Positions 43,514 through 53,213 of a DNA stretch of 64,000 nucleotides are shown piece by piece. The DNA is from Dysgonomonas sp. PF1-14 (GTDB lineage Bacteria > Bacteroidota > Bacteroidia > Bacteroidales > Dysgonomonadaceae). Under the pieces are notes generated by a model, which was given only the letters and a program-made list of their open reading frames with translations, was not told the DNA's origin and did no database searches. The position numbers and the translations under genes are program-made. Where the stretch lies: the NCBI RefSeq assembly GCF_029892965.1, contig NZ_JARXWN010000002.1, positions 186,001-250,000 of the forward strand. The letters are read 5' to 3'. Position 1 is the stretch's first letter. Each line of letters begins with the position of its first letter.

Positions 43514-44643
43514 CTTTCAAGCATTTCATTGTAAATTTCTAAATGTCTTTCCACAACAGTTTCGATGGAAAATTCAGTTTCGGCCAATATACGCGAATTC
43601 AGCCCCATTCTCTCTCTTTCACTACGATCATTGATCAGTATATCCATTTTATCAGCCAATTCTTTATAGTCCTTCACCGGCACTAAGAAGCCATTATACC
43701 CATCCTGAACGCATTCCCGGCATCCCTGTGTATCTGTTGTAACAATAGGGCGTCCTACTGCACAAGCTTCGATCAGGGACTTTGGTAGTCCTTCTCTGTA
43801 TGAAGGCAGAACAACTATATCTGCATTCTTCAAAGCTGAGAATATATCTTTTTCAAAGCCTGTCCACATGAGATATGGGGGGGCCATCATCTTTACTAAA
43901 TCTTCTTCTTTTATTCCGGCCAGATTATGCGTATCACAATCACCCATTAAAATAAACTCGGCTTTATTTTCCAGCTTTTCTTTCAAAATCTTAGCTGCCT
44001 CAATAAATTCAACCACTCCTTTATCATACAAAATCCGGGCAGGGAGAATTACCCTTACTTTATCCTTCTCTTCTTCTTTTTGATAAGAGAACTGATTCAG
44101 ATCAACTCCCGAGCCTTTAATCAAATGAATATGATTATCAGGAGCAAAATCCAATCCGGAAAAGTCATCTACATCATTCGGATTCTGAAATATATAATGG
44201 AAACTATTGCTTTTAAAGGCAAGCTTCATCATGGATTTGATAACCGTCTGTTTCAATCCTTTCCGCTCATCGGTAAAATTATATCCAAACCCGCTTATCG
44301 CATTCACTACATTCTTTTTCTTCGTAAGCTTCGCTGCAAGGCTTCCCAACAAGCTGGCCTTCAGAGTTACATGATGAATAACATCAGGGCTTTCCTGTTT
44401 ATATAATTTTCTGAGTATATGAACACATTTCAACTCGTGTAATGGATTCGCTCCGGAACGGTCGAATGGTATATCTATAAACTTCAAGCCATGCTGTTCA
44501 ATCTCATTTTTCCTTCCGGTATCTCTGGCCGCAATGGTAACATCATAGCCATTCTTCTTTGCAGCAAGAGCTATAGGGAGTCTATGGGAAAGGAAAAACC
44601 AATCGACGTTGACGGTAATAATTAGATGCCTATTTTTTTCCAT
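43510..44643 (-). CDS. Family 4 glycosyltransferase, WbpU-like position
   Basis: 377 residues from the Met at 44643; an alternative Met six codons upstream exists. GT-B fold: the N-terminal NVDWFFLSHRLPIA segment, an HHVTLKASLLG motif near 95, and the C-terminal EX7E region SYREGLPKSLIEACAVGRPIVTTDTQGCRE. It probably adds the second sugar onto the lipid-linked primer, as it precedes the wbpV-, wecA- and wbpM-like genes as wbpU does. It overlaps the polymerase gene. Confidence 0.9.
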   Translation of the reverse strand: MEKNRHLIITVNVDWFFLSHRLPIALAAKKNGYDVTIAARDTGRKNEIEQHGLKFIDIPFDRSGANPLHELKCVHILRKLYKQESPDVIHHVTLKASLLGSLAAKLTKKKNVVNAISGFGYNFTDERKGLKQTVIKSMMKLAFKSNSFHYIFQNPNDVDDFSGLDFAPDNHIHLIKGSGVDLNQFSYQKEEEKDKVRVILPARILYDKGVVEFIEAAKILKEKLENKAEFILMGDCDTHNLAGIKEEDLVKMMAPPYLMWTGFEKDIFSALKNADIVVLPSYREGLPKSLIEACAVGRPIVTTDTQGCRECVQDGYNGFLVPVKDYKELADKMDILINDRSERERMGLNSRILAETEFSIETVVERHLEIYNEMLER

Positions 44644-45772
44644 CCAATTTACATTTTGCATTATAAGAGAACGACCACAGGATATAAATAAGCAATCCGG
44701 GCAGAAACATATTCCGCATACGAATAATAATACCTAAGTTACTCATTAATGAACAGAATATAAGAGATCCTACCAGAAGAAATATAAATAACCCTTGAAT
44801 AATTATAGGGGCAGAACGAAATGTCCTCATCGGATGATTCCTTATAACATATATGCTAAGTATTAACAACAACAAATTCTCAAAAGATATAATCAAAGCG
44901 GCAAAGCCATTTATATCGAAGAACAGAGGTCTATATAAAAAAGAGAAAAACTTTAGTGGATAAGGATAAGATGATATATCTATCGCAGAACCTGCTCCCT
45001 GAGCCATATTTTCTGCAGTTTTATCACTAAACTGATCTACTTCAGACAAGCTGTCCAGTTTAAAATGCTCCATAACAGAAGGTAACAGAACAAGTGCTAC
45101 TGTAACAAAAAGCACTGACAACAAGATTCTTTTCGATTTAGAAATATGAGACGAAATAAAAAACACAAATCCAAATGAAAATATCAGGATTAAAGTAATA
45201 TGAGGCCTGACTAAATATGATAATATTAATGCGAAAGCCATCAATGGGAGATATTTCTTGATATCAGTCAAGCTATATGCGAACGCTCCTATACAAAAAA
45301 ACAGTAACGAATCTTTACCAATTGCGACTGACCAAAGATGTAAATTTGGCAAGAAAAACAGTAATGGGAAGAGGTATATCCCCTTTATTTTCACATTATA
45401 AGGGATATATCTTACCGCAATTTGATAAAAATAGACCATACCAATATAGCCTACTAAAGAAAATAATATTGTGACAGAGAGATAGGAAAGACCTAAAAGA
45501 TTGGTTGGAATATAAGTTATTGCATTAACAAAATATGTTCCGCTCTTCATTATATATTCCCAAAACTCGGCGGAGGTCATATTATTTGCCTCTACCCAGT
45601 AAGTATATGAGTCCACTCTCAAAAAAAAAGAATAATACACACTGAAAATCAAATGGTACATCCATAAAATTTTCAGACTAAGTCTATCTTCTTGGGAAAC
45701 ATTTAGAAAAGTCGGTATAAGTAACCCTAATATAAATAACAAGAATAAAAATACTACATCTATTAATATCAT
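44630..45772 (-). CDS. O-antigen/capsule polymerase, Wzy (EpsG-like)
   Basis: 380 residues, almost entirely hydrophobic, with about ten helices. A larger periplasmic loop follows YYSFFLRVDSYTYWVEANNM, and the cytoplasmic-side motif HLWSVAIGKDSLLFF in the middle is typical of EpsG-like Wzy. It polymerises lipid-linked repeat units in the periplasm. The gene overlaps the asnB gene by 4 bp. Primary sequence is diverse in this family, so the call relies also on its place in the operon. Confidence 0.82.
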   Translation of the reverse strand: MILIDVVFLFLLFILGLLIPTFLNVSQEDRLSLKILWMYHLIFSVYYSFFLRVDSYTYWVEANNMTSAEFWEYIMKSGTYFVNAITYIPTNLLGLSYLSVTILFSLVGYIGMVYFYQIAVRYIPYNVKIKGIYLFPLLFFLPNLHLWSVAIGKDSLLFFCIGAFAYSLTDIKKYLPLMAFALILSYLVRPHITLILIFSFGFVFFISSHISKSKRILLSVLFVTVALVLLPSVMEHFKLDSLSEVDQFSDKTAENMAQGAGSAIDISSYPYPLKFFSFLYRPLFFDINGFAALIISFENLLLLILSIYVIRNHPMRTFRSAPIIIQGLFIFLLVGSLIFCSLMSNLGIIIRMRNMFLPGLLIYILWSFSYNAKCKLDGKK

Positions 45773-47655
45773 TTCATATATATATTTTTATACCATTTTT
45801 GAAAACAAAAGAATGTCCAAACCTTAAATGTATTATCTTCTTTTTTATTTATATGATTATGAACCATTATTTTTATATATTCCTGATTAAAAATATTTTG
45901 TTCTCTTAAGAAATCATCATCAATATAATCAAGTAATTCATTTTTTAACCCTTCTCTTAACCAATCCCCAACAGGAACTCCAAACCCTTGTTTTGGCTGT
46001 TCGAAAAAATTGGTTGGAAAGTATTGCTCGAAAGATTTTTTTAGTAGGTACTTCTTGTTGAATCCTTTTATCAAATAATTTTCAGGTAATTGATTTGTAA
46101 AATCCCACATTTTTTTATTCAAAAAAGGAGATCTACATTCCAGAGAAGCGAGCATGCTTGTACGGTCAACTTTTACCAACATATCTCCTTCTAAACTTAA
46201 GAATCTATCAATCAGTCTGAAGCTATGAAGATTATTGTTGCTGATATTAAGCTTATTTTTATAATAATCTATAGGATTATCTAATTTGATATCAGCTAGC
46301 AGTCGAAGCACTTCTTCACTAGAGAACCCTAATGATATTATTTTATAATAGAAATCTCTATCGTAATCGATTGCTTCTAAAAGTTTTTTTATTTTAAACC
46401 GATAACCTCTATTGTCTGTTTTTACTTTCAATAAAGGGCTAGCAATATTTTTAAAAAAAGGAAAAATCCCCGAAGGCATTATATTTGTAAAGGCAGAATT
46501 AAATTTACCAATATAATATTTATTGTACCCTCCAAAAACTTCATCTCCACCGTCACCTGTAAGAACTGCCTTTACTGTTGATCGAGCTTTCTGTGCAACT
46601 AAATAAGTGGCTAAAGCAGATGAGTCAGCAAAGGGTTCATCAAAATTTAACAGAATATCATCAATATGCTCATATAAATCAATTTCCGATATTGTAAATT
46701 CATGATGATTACTATTGATAAGTTTAGCTACTATTTTTGCTTTTTCAGATTCGTCAAATTTTTTATTCTTAAATCCAATAGAAAAAGTGTCAATTTGAGT
46801 ATTAGTATTATTGGCCAAAGCCCATGAGACAATCGATGAATCAACTCCACCTGAAAGAAATGTACCAATAGGAACATCCGCTATAGCTCTCGACATCACA
46901 CTTTCATTTACATTTTGAAAACATATCTTGCAAGCATTATCCCAACTTAAATCATTATACTCACTCTTATTTTCAGCATATATAGTAGTACTACTGGTTT
47001 CTTTCGAAACTAAATCTAATACTAATACTGTATTAGGCTCTAATTTATAAACACTTTCATATATAGTATAAGGAGCTGGAATATAAGTTAATTGAAAAAA
47101 TAATTTCAGGGCGTCCTGAGATAGAATTAACTCTGTTTTTTCTACGACATTTACAATACTTTTTAATTCGGATGCCCAATAGAAAACAGAATCTGTTTGA
47201 TAATAATACAAAGGCTTCTCTCCGAAAAAGTCTCTTGCTAATATAATTTTATTATTTCTTTTATCATAAATTGCAAAAGCATACATTCCATCTAACCTAT
47301 GAAATGAATCTATACCATAACGTTCATACAAACGCAGTATAACTTCTGTATCTGAATTTGTATTGAATGTACTCCCCTCCTCTAACAACTCATTTTTCAG
47401 TACCAGATAATTATAAATTTCTCCATTAAATACAATTATAATATCATCATTCTCATTCTTAATTGGCTGTTTCCCGGTTGACAAATCAATAATTGATAGT
47501 CTCCGCATTCCTAAAGCAACAGAAGTATCACCCTTCTCTATATAAGTCCCATCATCATCAGGTCCCCGGTGGATAATATGAGTATTCATTGATTCTATTT
47601 TGTCTGAGATAGAATCATCATATTTATGAACTATTATACCGTTAATACCACACAT
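45769..47655 (-). CDS. asnB: AsnB-type glutamine-dependent amidotransferase
   Basis: 628 residues. The N-terminal Cys2 nucleophile (MCGINGII), RRLSIIDLSTGKQPI, and FNGEIYNY form the glutaminase domain. The SGGVDSSIVSWAL PP-loop near 258 and the ATP-binding GDGGDEVFGGY region form the synthase domain. In polysaccharide clusters such proteins (as WbpS) convert uronic acid carboxyls to amides, using glutamine. With WbpO- and WbpP-like genes upstream, the likely substrate is a GalNAcA unit. Simple asparagine synthesis is the alternative. Confidence 0.9.
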   Translation of the reverse strand: MCGINGIIVHKYDDSISDKIESMNTHIIHRGPDDDGTYIEKGDTSVALGMRRLSIIDLSTGKQPIKNENDDIIIVFNGEIYNYLVLKNELLEEGSTFNTNSDTEVILRLYERYGIDSFHRLDGMYAFAIYDKRNNKIILARDFFGEKPLYYYQTDSVFYWASELKSIVNVVEKTELILSQDALKLFFQLTYIPAPYTIYESVYKLEPNTVLVLDLVSKETSSTTIYAENKSEYNDLSWDNACKICFQNVNESVMSRAIADVPIGTFLSGGVDSSIVSWALANNTNTQIDTFSIGFKNKKFDESEKAKIVAKLINSNHHEFTISEIDLYEHIDDILLNFDEPFADSSALATYLVAQKARSTVKAVLTGDGGDEVFGGYNKYYIGKFNSAFTNIMPSGIFPFFKNIASPLLKVKTDNRGYRFKIKKLLEAIDYDRDFYYKIISLGFSSEEVLRLLADIKLDNPIDYYKNKLNISNNNLHSFRLIDRFLSLEGDMLVKVDRTSMLASLECRSPFLNKKMWDFTNQLPENYLIKGFNKKYLLKKSFEQYFPTNFFEQPKQGFGVPVGDWLREGLKNELLDYIDDDFLREQNIFNQEYIKIMVHNHINKKEDNTFKVWTFFCFQKWYKNIYMK

Positions 47656-47658
47656 TAG

Positions 47659-48723
47659 CTATTTTTTTAAGAAAATTGTATTATAAATTTCAATATAATT
47701 ATTTACCTGCCTTTGCACAGAATATTTACTCTCTACCAATTGACGTCCTTTTATTCCATGTGATTTTCGTAGACTCAGATCAATTATATATTGCTCTAAT
47801 CTTTTGTACCATTCATTTTCTTCCTGCACTAAAAATCCGCTATCACCATTTATCACAATATCATTATTTGCCCCAACAGAAGAGGCTATAACAGGTAAAC
47901 CACATCCCATATACTGAATAAGCTTATATCCACATTTTCCTTTTTCCCAGTATCCATCTTCTAATGGCATGATTCCTACATCAAAAGTCAAAATAGAATT
48001 AACTTCATTCTCTTCACTCCATTCAATATGAACTTCATTTTCACCCAAACCAAGCAATTCTTTTGCTCCTACTATATTCAAATAGATGCCGTAATTCTCT
48101 ATTAGTCTATTCAGTACATTTTTTAAAGGATATAAATATCTGAAAGTAGATTTTGTTCCTATCCATCCTATGACAAATTTACTCTCATCCTCTTTTTCTT
48201 TTATTTCGTATCTGTTCAGGTCAATTACAGTTGGTATTACTTGTACTCTTTTTGCTCCGGCAATATGAGCTCTTTCTGCTAGATAGTTATTACCTGCAAT
48301 AACCATATAGCTATATTTCATTACCTTATCAATTTTTCTTCCTATAAAAAAACGAAAAATTGAACTTGAATTCATTTCATATTTATGAAATATTGCATCA
48401 TCATAGTCAACAATATACTTAACACCTAACATTTTCAGTAAATATTCAGTCCAAGCCGGCAGATACGGAAACAGCTCATACTCTATAAAAACTACTTTGT
48501 TTCGGATATTTTTCAGTATGAAAAAAAATCTTTTTAGGTAAGACCACAAAATTAACAATTTTACAGATTTCCCATCATACATGTTATTTAAGTATTTATC
48601 ATCAAAGAGCGGAGAAACCTCAATATTATAACCCATCTGTTCTAAATAAGGAAAATACTGATAACTTCGCAATCTGCTACTAGCACCCTTTCTTGTATAT
48701 TTTGTATAATATAGTATTTTCAT
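47659..48723 (-). CDS. Glycosyltransferase, GT-B fold
   Basis: 354 residues from the Met at 48723; the start forms an ATGA overlap with the upstream gene. The GT-B signature is seen in KYTRKGASSRLRSYQ, the VGWIGTKSTFRYL segment, and the C-terminal YKLIQYMGCGLPVIASSVGANNDIVINGDSGFLV region, which binds the nucleotide sugar. The substrate is unknown. AT-rich coding sequence like the rest of the 45-54 kb stretch. Confidence 0.88.
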   Translation of the reverse strand: MKILYYTKYTRKGASSRLRSYQYFPYLEQMGYNIEVSPLFDDKYLNNMYDGKSVKLLILWSYLKRFFFILKNIRNKVVFIEYELFPYLPAWTEYLLKMLGVKYIVDYDDAIFHKYEMNSSSIFRFFIGRKIDKVMKYSYMVIAGNNYLAERAHIAGAKRVQVIPTVIDLNRYEIKEKEDESKFVIGWIGTKSTFRYLYPLKNVLNRLIENYGIYLNIVGAKELLGLGENEVHIEWSEENEVNSILTFDVGIMPLEDGYWEKGKCGYKLIQYMGCGLPVIASSVGANNDIVINGDSGFLVQEENEWYKRLEQYIIDLSLRKSHGIKGRQLVESKYSVQRQVNNYIEIYNTIFLKK

Positions 48724-49919
48724 AGATTTAAATACTCTATTACATGACAATAATCTTCCATACTTTTTCTTAAAGAAAATATACTTTTAGCAAAAGTTGA
48801 AATTTTAGGTCTCTCCCATTTTTCATTTTCCAACCACAGGCATGCCTTCTCTACTCTTGAAGTGTCCGAATGATCGTATATAAAACAACCTTCTAGATCA
48901 CTTAAAATATCTTCCGTATCCCCAATTCCTTTCGAAGCAATTACAGGCAGACCTGCTAATAAATATTCTCCTATCTTTATTGGAGATACACCCATCATGC
49001 TATATAAAGGCTTTCTTATTGCAAAAGCAATATCTGCAGCATTCAAATAATCTATAACTTCTGAATTTGAAACTGATTTTAGAATAATATTTCCTATCAT
49101 ATTATCAGGTATCAAACCGTTAAGATAAGATATATTTCCTGATAAAATTAAAAATTGTGATTTTTCATTATGTTCCAAATATTTCTCAAATATATTAAGC
49201 ATTTCCTCAATACAATATTGAGCTCCAAGTGAACCACTATACACAAATAACATCGTATTTGATTCTAAACCCAATAAATTTCTGATTTCTATTCTCTTCT
49301 TTAAGTCAATCTTAAAAATATTAGTATCTATACCGTTGGTGACCTTAAAGAACTTATCCCTATAACTTTCCCCTATATTTCTAACATGTATATCAATGGC
49401 TTTATTTGTTCTTGTTATTATAGCATCAGCCGATCTTAATATTTTAGTTTCTGCATTTTTGAATATTCTATATTGGAGACTATTTTTTTTCAGATTTGAA
49501 AAATCAACTCTTTCTTCTATGGGCAACCCATCTGCGTCAAAGATAATTCTTATTTTTTTCAGGTTTAATGAATTGATCATTATTGCCGGAAAAGTACTTC
49601 TCGGCATAACAATGTCAATATTATTATCAAATATATATTTTTCCAGAGCATTTCTTCCATTCCATAATGTATATAAACTACCTAGTATGGGATGAAGCTT
49701 TCGTTGTATGCGATAACTATTATATATTACACCTAGAGATATCGCTTTCTCCTTTATTAGATATACTCTTTCGTCATTAGCCCAAGTAAATTGTAGTACA
49801 TGAAATTCATATTGAGATTTAAATTTGGTTATTTCATGAAAGATGGGCATAAAAAGCCCCTCCATATATGTTGTTTGTGGACTATCCCATGTAATGAAGA
49901 GGAGTTTAGTCTTTTGCAT
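48720..49919 (-). CDS. Glycosyltransferase, GT-B fold
   Basis: 399 residues. FDADGLPIEERVDF and IITRTNKAIDIHV in the middle and IKIGEYLLAGLPVIASKGIGDTEDIL at the end give the GT4 pattern of donor binding. It overlaps the upstream glycosyltransferase gene by 14 bp. It probably adds one sugar of the repeat unit. Confidence 0.88.
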   Translation of the reverse strand: MQKTKLLFITWDSPQTTYMEGLFMPIFHEITKFKSQYEFHVLQFTWANDERVYLIKEKAISLGVIYNSYRIQRKLHPILGSLYTLWNGRNALEKYIFDNNIDIVMPRSTFPAIMINSLNLKKIRIIFDADGLPIEERVDFSNLKKNSLQYRIFKNAETKILRSADAIITRTNKAIDIHVRNIGESYRDKFFKVTNGIDTNIFKIDLKKRIEIRNLLGLESNTMLFVYSGSLGAQYCIEEMLNIFEKYLEHNEKSQFLILSGNISYLNGLIPDNMIGNIILKSVSNSEVIDYLNAADIAFAIRKPLYSMMGVSPIKIGEYLLAGLPVIASKGIGDTEDILSDLEGCFIYDHSDTSRVEKACLWLENEKWERPKISTFAKSIFSLRKSMEDYCHVIEYLNL

Positions 49920-50958
49920 ATATATCCATTAATTGATTTATATGTTCCTCTAACGAATATTTTAGAGCCGTCTCATGCCCTTTCATTCCTACACACACTC
50001 TTTCTTCTACAGATAAAGACATTATATGTTTAATCTTTATATATAATGCCTCTTGATTTTGAGGAGGAACCAGCCATCCATTATATCCATCTTCTATAAT
50101 TTCTTCTGCAGCGCCAACTGTTGTTGATAAAGATGGAGTTCCTGAAAACATCGCTTCAATTAATGAATTGGAAAAGCCTTCAGACAAAGAGTTGAGGATG
50201 AATAAATCTGTATTCATAAAGAAAGGATATGGATTTGACTGATAACCAGCAAAAATGACATCCAATTTATTTTTATTTACAATATTTTCCAAGACTTCTT
50301 TTGAACTTCCATCACCAACAATCGTATAATGTATATTGTACCCTTCAGCATTGAGCCTTTCTATTACCAATAACACATCCTTTATATTTTTAACAGGCTC
50401 TAAACGGGATACGGAAACAATACAAAATTTCGAGTGCATTTCCCTAGATATATCTATAGGTGGAAATATAATTGGATTATATATTTTTGCTATTTTCTTC
50501 AACGAAACTTTATTCTCTTTAATTAAATAATTTACAACATTATTAGAATTTCCGACAATGTGATCTGATATTTTATATATAAAATTAAAAAATGTCTTAG
50601 CTACTATACTTTGTGTTGGAATACCTATTTCTTCTGAAACAATAGTTTGTACACCGGCCAATTTCGCAGCTAATATCCCATGAAAATTTGCCTCCGCTCC
50701 AGATGTATGAACAACATCGGGCTTCTCTTTTGAAAAAAAAATGTAAAGTTTCCATATAGTAATAAGACTTGGGATTTTATAGGGAAGACCAAAAACATAA
50801 ACTGACTTATTCTGTTTTCTTATCTTTCTTTCTGCATCCCCTCCCTTATTTATAGCACAAAAAAGCCAATTATTATCATCCTTAACATGAGATAAGTTCA
50901 CAAATCGGCTTTCAATACCTCCAAAATCTAAGAAAGTTGTTAATCTAACTATTTTCAT
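49906..50958 (-). CDS. Family 4 glycosyltransferase
   Basis: 350 residues. The N-terminal FLDFGGIESRFVNLSHV carries the Gly-rich acceptor loop. VHTSGAEANFHGILAAKLAG and the C-terminal NSLSEGFSNSLIEAMFSGTPSLSTTVGAAEEI (EX7E) complete the GT4 pattern. Its ATG overlaps the predicted in-frame stop of the broken acetyltransferase gene upstream (ATGA type), which supports that that gene once ended there. Confidence 0.92.
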   Translation of the reverse strand: MKIVRLTTFLDFGGIESRFVNLSHVKDDNNWLFCAINKGGDAERKIRKQNKSVYVFGLPYKIPSLITIWKLYIFFSKEKPDVVHTSGAEANFHGILAAKLAGVQTIVSEEIGIPTQSIVAKTFFNFIYKISDHIVGNSNNVVNYLIKENKVSLKKIAKIYNPIIFPPIDISREMHSKFCIVSVSRLEPVKNIKDVLLVIERLNAEGYNIHYTIVGDGSSKEVLENIVNKNKLDVIFAGYQSNPYPFFMNTDLFILNSLSEGFSNSLIEAMFSGTPSLSTTVGAAEEIIEDGYNGWLVPPQNQEALYIKIKHIMSLSVEERVCVGMKGHETALKYSLEEHINQLMDIYAKD

Positions 50959-51381
50959 TTATTCAAAATATAAGCAGGATTGCCAACAACAATTGCATTG
51001 TCAGGAATATCTTTAATACAAACAGCTCCTCCCCCCAATAACCACATTATTACCTATTCTAATCTTACCAATTAGAACAGCATTCGCGTATATAGTCACA
51101 TTATCTCCAATAATAGGATATGATTCTTGCTTCGAGACAATTGATACATTTTGATATATAGCACAATTTTCTCCTAAAACGACACCTCTTCCTATTACTA
51201 TTCCTATAGGGTGGGGTAAAATAGTTTTTTTTCTACCAATATAGTTTATTCCTTTTGTTATACAACAGGATCTAACAGGCTTTAAAGATGAATAATACTT
51301 TAAAGAAAAGAAATATTCTTTTAAAATATAAGGGAGCCTTATAAAGAATAAACTTATTATTTTTCTAATTATTATAAACAT
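50955..51381 (-). pseudogene. Serine acetyltransferase-like gene with frameshift at a G6 run
   Basis: The intact frame covers 51013-51381 (122 residues) and includes the left-handed beta-helix hexapeptides IGIVIGRGVVLGENCAIYQ, IGDNVTIYANAVLIG and IGNNVVIGG. It then runs out at RSCLY-stop. Dropping one G from the run of six (plus strand C6 at 51031-51036) restores a normal ending with GGGAV, CIKDIPDNAIVVGNP and AYILNK, finishing at a TGA that overlaps the next gene. It would be a cell-surface polysaccharide O-acetyltransferase of the CysE/NodL type. Slippage, a phase-variable tract or a base-calling error could each explain it. Confidence 0.8.
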
Positions 51382-51390
51382 ATTTCTTAG

Positions 51391-51987
51391 TTATAAATAA
51401 TATAAAGAATCTTTCTGTAAAAGAATCATGAAATACTCAATAAAATACATTTGTTTTTTGTGTATATAGTTCCATTTTTCACCCTCCGCAATTCTTTTAA
51501 ATTTAACATTACAATATAGCTTCTGTAAAATATAAACTAAATACATTTTTTCCCGTTTTAATAATAAAAGATTTATATCAAGATATAGACCCAAACGAGA
51601 TTGCATAAATTCTTATTTAGGTAGATCTATATTAGATAGGCTCTTCTCATGAACTCTATAACCAACAAGAATTTCCTTCAAAAAAAATATCCTATATCCA
51701 TTTTCGACAAACCGAAACCATAATTGACCATCATCTGCCATTTTATATTTCTCATTGCATCCTCCTAGATTAATGAATATTGATTTATTTATAAATACTG
51801 CAGGTGCTGCTATTGTCGCACCAGATAATAAATATGGCTTCTTAACGAATAATCGACCATTACAAAACTTAATTTTGGATGCGAAACAACCTGAAAAAAA
51901 GATATCTTTTAAATAAACGTATCGAACATAGCACCAATTAAAAGTGACAATATAATATTTACCTAATAGAAATGCGAGTTTAATCAT
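51391..51987 (-). pseudogene. Remnant of a family 2 glycosyltransferase
   Basis: Two consecutive frames in the same phase (51613-51987 and 51391-51606) are separated by a TAA at 51613-51615. The first codes 124 residues resembling the C-terminal half of GT2 enzymes: SGATIAAPAVFINKSIFINLGG, ADDGQLWFRFVENGYRIFFL and GYRVHEKSLSN. The GT-A N-terminal half with the DxD motif is missing, and upstream sequence to 52085 has no coding trace. The second part (71 residues) is the likely natural continuation. It is an inactive remnant in the AT-rich middle of the operon. Confidence 0.7.
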
Positions 51988-52085
51988 AATTTAAGATTAT
52001 AAAAAAATAACTTTGGAAGAATACAACATCTTCAAGTTGTCCATATACAACAAATTTAAACTATAATATTTATATTCAAATTAAA

Positions 52086-53213
52086 TCATCGTTTTGCATG
52101 ATGAGTTTCTATTAAATTTTGATATAATTCATTTATTTTAGAAATATAAATATCTGCAGTATATTCATTCATAGCTCTTTTCTTTCCATTTTCTCCTAGC
52201 GCAAGTCTTAATTCTAAATCTTTAATAAGAATTTCTAATTTTTCAGCAAGTATTTCTGGATTATTTGGTAGGACAAGAAAACCCGTTTCACCATCAATAA
52301 CTATTGATTTTAATCCTCCAACAGCAGTTGCAACAACGGGTAATCCATTTAGCATGGCCTCTGCGGCAACCAAGCCAAAACCTTCGTGTTGTGAAGCTAT
52401 GCAATAAATGTCCATTAATTTATAATATAATGCTGTATCATATTGATATCCAACCATGATTATTTTATCTGAAATGCCTAGTTCTTCTGCTGTCTGTATA
52501 ATCGTTTGCTTATCGGGGCCATCACCAACAATAAGCAATTTTATATTTGAATAATCTTTTAATATAGAAAAAGCCTTTACTATATCTGTAAATTTCTTAA
52601 CATCATCATGTAGACGTCCCACACTACCTACAATAATTTCATTAGGCATGATATTTAATTTCTTTCTTGCAAGATCTATTTCGTCACTTGTTACTATGCG
52701 AGGATATTCAACGCCATTATTTATAAGCTGAATTTTCTTTTGAGGTATTTTAGCTATCTTCCTTAGATATTCTTCTGTGCCTGGAGATATTGCAACTACT
52801 TTCTGAGCCACCAAGCAAAGCAACCACAGTAAAAAACTTGCCTTCTTAGACCTGTTTTGAGGATCTGATGTTTCTTCTGCAATAATAATAGGAACTTTTT
52901 TGATAAATCCACAGACACAAGCCATAATTACACCTTCAAAAACAGCTCCATGAATTATATCTGGTTTATATTCATTAATAATATCTATGACTTTCCGATA
53001 TTGTTTTATATCAAAAACTCCATTAAATGATCCTATTGATATAATCTCAACACCCTCTTTCGCAAAATCTTCAATTATTATTCCTGCCTTATGTGTACAT
53101 ATTATTTTTTGTTCATATCTATTTTTATCCAAATATTTAGCCAAAAGTAAGCGTAGTTTCTCAACGCCTCCTGATGCTATTGTTTCTTGAATATGTAGTA
53201 TTTTTAATTTCAT
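52086..53213 (-). CDS. Family 4 glycosyltransferase
   Basis: 375 residues. ETIASGGVEKLRLLLAKYL near residue 10, DIIHGAVFEGVIMACVCG near 90, GSVGRLHDDVKKF near 210 and SQHEGFGLVAAEAMLNGLPVVATAVGGLKSIV (EX7E region) make a textbook GT4 protein. It starts with a TAATG overlap with the flippase gene. The sugar and acceptor are unknown. Confidence 0.92.
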   Translation of the reverse strand: MKLKILHIQETIASGGVEKLRLLLAKYLDKNRYEQKIICTHKAGIIIEDFAKEGVEIISIGSFNGVFDIKQYRKVIDIINEYKPDIIHGAVFEGVIMACVCGFIKKVPIIIAEETSDPQNRSKKASFLLWLLCLVAQKVVAISPGTEEYLRKIAKIPQKKIQLINNGVEYPRIVTSDEIDLARKKLNIMPNEIIVGSVGRLHDDVKKFTDIVKAFSILKDYSNIKLLIVGDGPDKQTIIQTAEELGISDKIIMVGYQYDTALYYKLMDIYCIASQHEGFGLVAAEAMLNGLPVVATAVGGLKSIVIDGETGFLVLPNNPEILAEKLEILIKDLELRLALGENGKKRAMNEYTADIYISKINELYQNLIETHHAKR

